From: Chitinophaga filiformis
GTDB lineage: Bacteria > Bacteroidota > Bacteroidia > Chitinophagales > Chitinophagaceae
Length of the DNA stretch: 64,000 nt
NCBI RefSeq assembly: GCF_900102545.1
Contig: NZ_FNBN01000004.1
Span: forward strand, 310,001-374,000
Direction: 5' to 3'
This document shows, piece by piece, positions 63,315 to 64,000 of this stretch (position 1 is its first letter; each line of letters opens with the position of its first letter). The notes under the pieces were generated by a model that ran no database searches, was not told the origin of the DNA, and was given only the letters and a program-made list of their open reading frames with translations. The position numbers were made by a program, and so were the translations under genes.

Positions 63315-64000
63315 TTATTTAATCAGGTTCTTCAAAGACAATCTATCAAAATACACTATCGGCTTGTAGGAATTATCCCTTATTGCATAAGTTACAAAAA
63401 CAGTATCATGACGATCATTGTATATAGTTGGATACAAATAGTTCAGATCCTTGTTGCTACGCAGATTAGTGGGATTCATCCATTCATCACCACCTGTTAC
63501 GCTGTAGGCAAATGTAAGTGGATTCCTGTTATTGGTGCCTGGCGTATAAACAGCATTGTTCCAGATCATGATGAGAGAATCTGTACGGTTTAAGCTTTTC
63601 ACAACCTGAGGCGACTCCGGTGTATTGATCCCGGACTTATAAAGACCACTCCAGGTAACTCCATTGTCAGTGCTTTTGGAGAAATAAATAAACCCTTGTC
63701 TGGTGCGTATATTCATTTTGAGCGTTCCCTTTTTGTCAATAGCAGTCACTCCCGGCTCCATAAGCGCAAAATAGGTTTTTAAATATTTGGACTTCAACCA
63801 GGTCTTCCCCATATCATCAGAATAATAACAAAAGATTACCTGCTGGTCGAACTCTTTTGAAATATTCTTTGCAAAAGCGACAGGGACAATAATTCTTTTA
63901 TTATTAATAATGACTCTGTCATTATTTAAAATGTGATAACCCTGCGTTGTATTGATCATTCTTGGGTCCCCCCAGGTTTCGCCATTATCCGAAGACTCCT
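63315..64000 (-). CDS. Asp-box (sialidase/BNR-like) protein, 5' end outside window
   Basis: The frame stays open to the window edge; the methionine at 63959 is internal, because before it the frame encodes SSDNGETWGDP, an Asp box (SxDxGxTW). Two further Asp boxes are YSDDMGKTW and STDNGVTW. This is the six-bladed propeller type of exo-sialidases and related binding proteins. About 228 residues are visible. Whether catalytic Arg residues are present cannot be seen. It is just upstream of the flippase and likely part of the same transcript. Confidence 0.75.
   Translation of the reverse strand, partial: ESSDNGETWGDPRMINTTQGYHILNNDRVIINNKRIIVPVAFAKNISKEFDQQVIFCYYSDDMGKTWLKSKYLKTYFALMEPGVTAIDKKGTLKMNIRTRQGFIYFSKSTDNGVTWSGLYKSGINTPESPQVVKSLNRTDSLIMIWNNAVYTPGTNNRNPLTFAYSVTGGDEWMNPTNLRSNKDLNYLYPTIYNDRHDTVFVTYAIRDNSYKPIVYFDRLSLKNLIK

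Overview
The window looks like chromosomal DNA of a Bacteroidota member of the family Chitinophagaceae, most likely a Chitinophaga relative. The grounds are an ECF sigma / FecR / SusC / SusD locus, DUF4843 and PKD-like surface lipoproteins, several -7 elements of the form TAnnTTTG with little Shine-Dalgarno signal, MarC, PaaN, DUF1972 and EpsG-type proteins, and moderate G+C. This genus call is inference from gene content; no ribosomal RNA is present.

Layout. 1-8.3 kb (+): the tail of a DUF502 membrane protein, a secreted zinc phospholipase/nuclease-like protein, serC, a DUF1015 protein, a repeat-filled 950-base gap, then a TPR protein, paaN and a YceI lipoprotein. 8.3-14 kb: a secreted class-C beta-lactamase-type hydrolase, an HxlR regulator, a membrane-anchored esterase, two tandem paralogues with a cysteine motif and a carboxypeptidase-regulatory-like domain, and a cupin. 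14.4-21.2 kb: a YqhD-type alcohol dehydrogenase facing an SMC operon, jetA-jetB-jetC (Wadjet/MksFEB type), with no JetD/MksG nuclease beside it. 21.3-29.2 kb: SRPBCC protein, GT2 glycosyltransferase, flavin monooxygenase with an AraC regulator, tRNA-Arg(CCG), MarC, a TPR membrane protein, and a GntR-fsr efflux pair. 29.5-38.7 kb: acyl-CoA ligase, tRNA-Arg(CCT), a second repeat-filled gap with a frameshifted mini-gene, and small metabolic and regulatory genes (TEX30-type hydrolase, nitrilase, ester cyclase-ABM fusion, PhzF, MarR, AraC, NTF2-like).

38.8-47.7 kb (-) is one nutrient-uptake locus. It runs sigma factor, FecR anti-sigma, SusC with an N-terminal STN signalling domain, SusD, a DUF4843 lipoprotein and a PKD-like lipoprotein. 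The STN domain, FecR and the sigma factor form a trans-envelope signalling chain that should switch the locus on when its substrate is present. 48.2-50.1 kb holds an ABC-F ATPase. 50.2-64 kb (-) is a surface-polysaccharide cluster: Wzi/RemB-like outer-membrane protein, fcl and gmd for GDP-fucose, a secreted beta-helix protein, four GT4 glycosyltransferases, an EpsG/Wzy-type polymerase, a GT-B-like protein, a Wzx flippase and a truncated Asp-box (sialidase-like) protein running off the window edge.

The most unusual material is between genes and in gene sets that lack an expected member. It comprises arrays of exact 11-bp period at 3971-4090, 4621-4675 and about 31890-32190; a roughly 28-bp CCCCGGGG half-unit array at 4154-4535; a perfect 39-bp inverted repeat joining the ends of two convergent genes (8294-8373); the JetABC operon without JetD; and a one-base-frameshifted mini-gene at 32272-32423.
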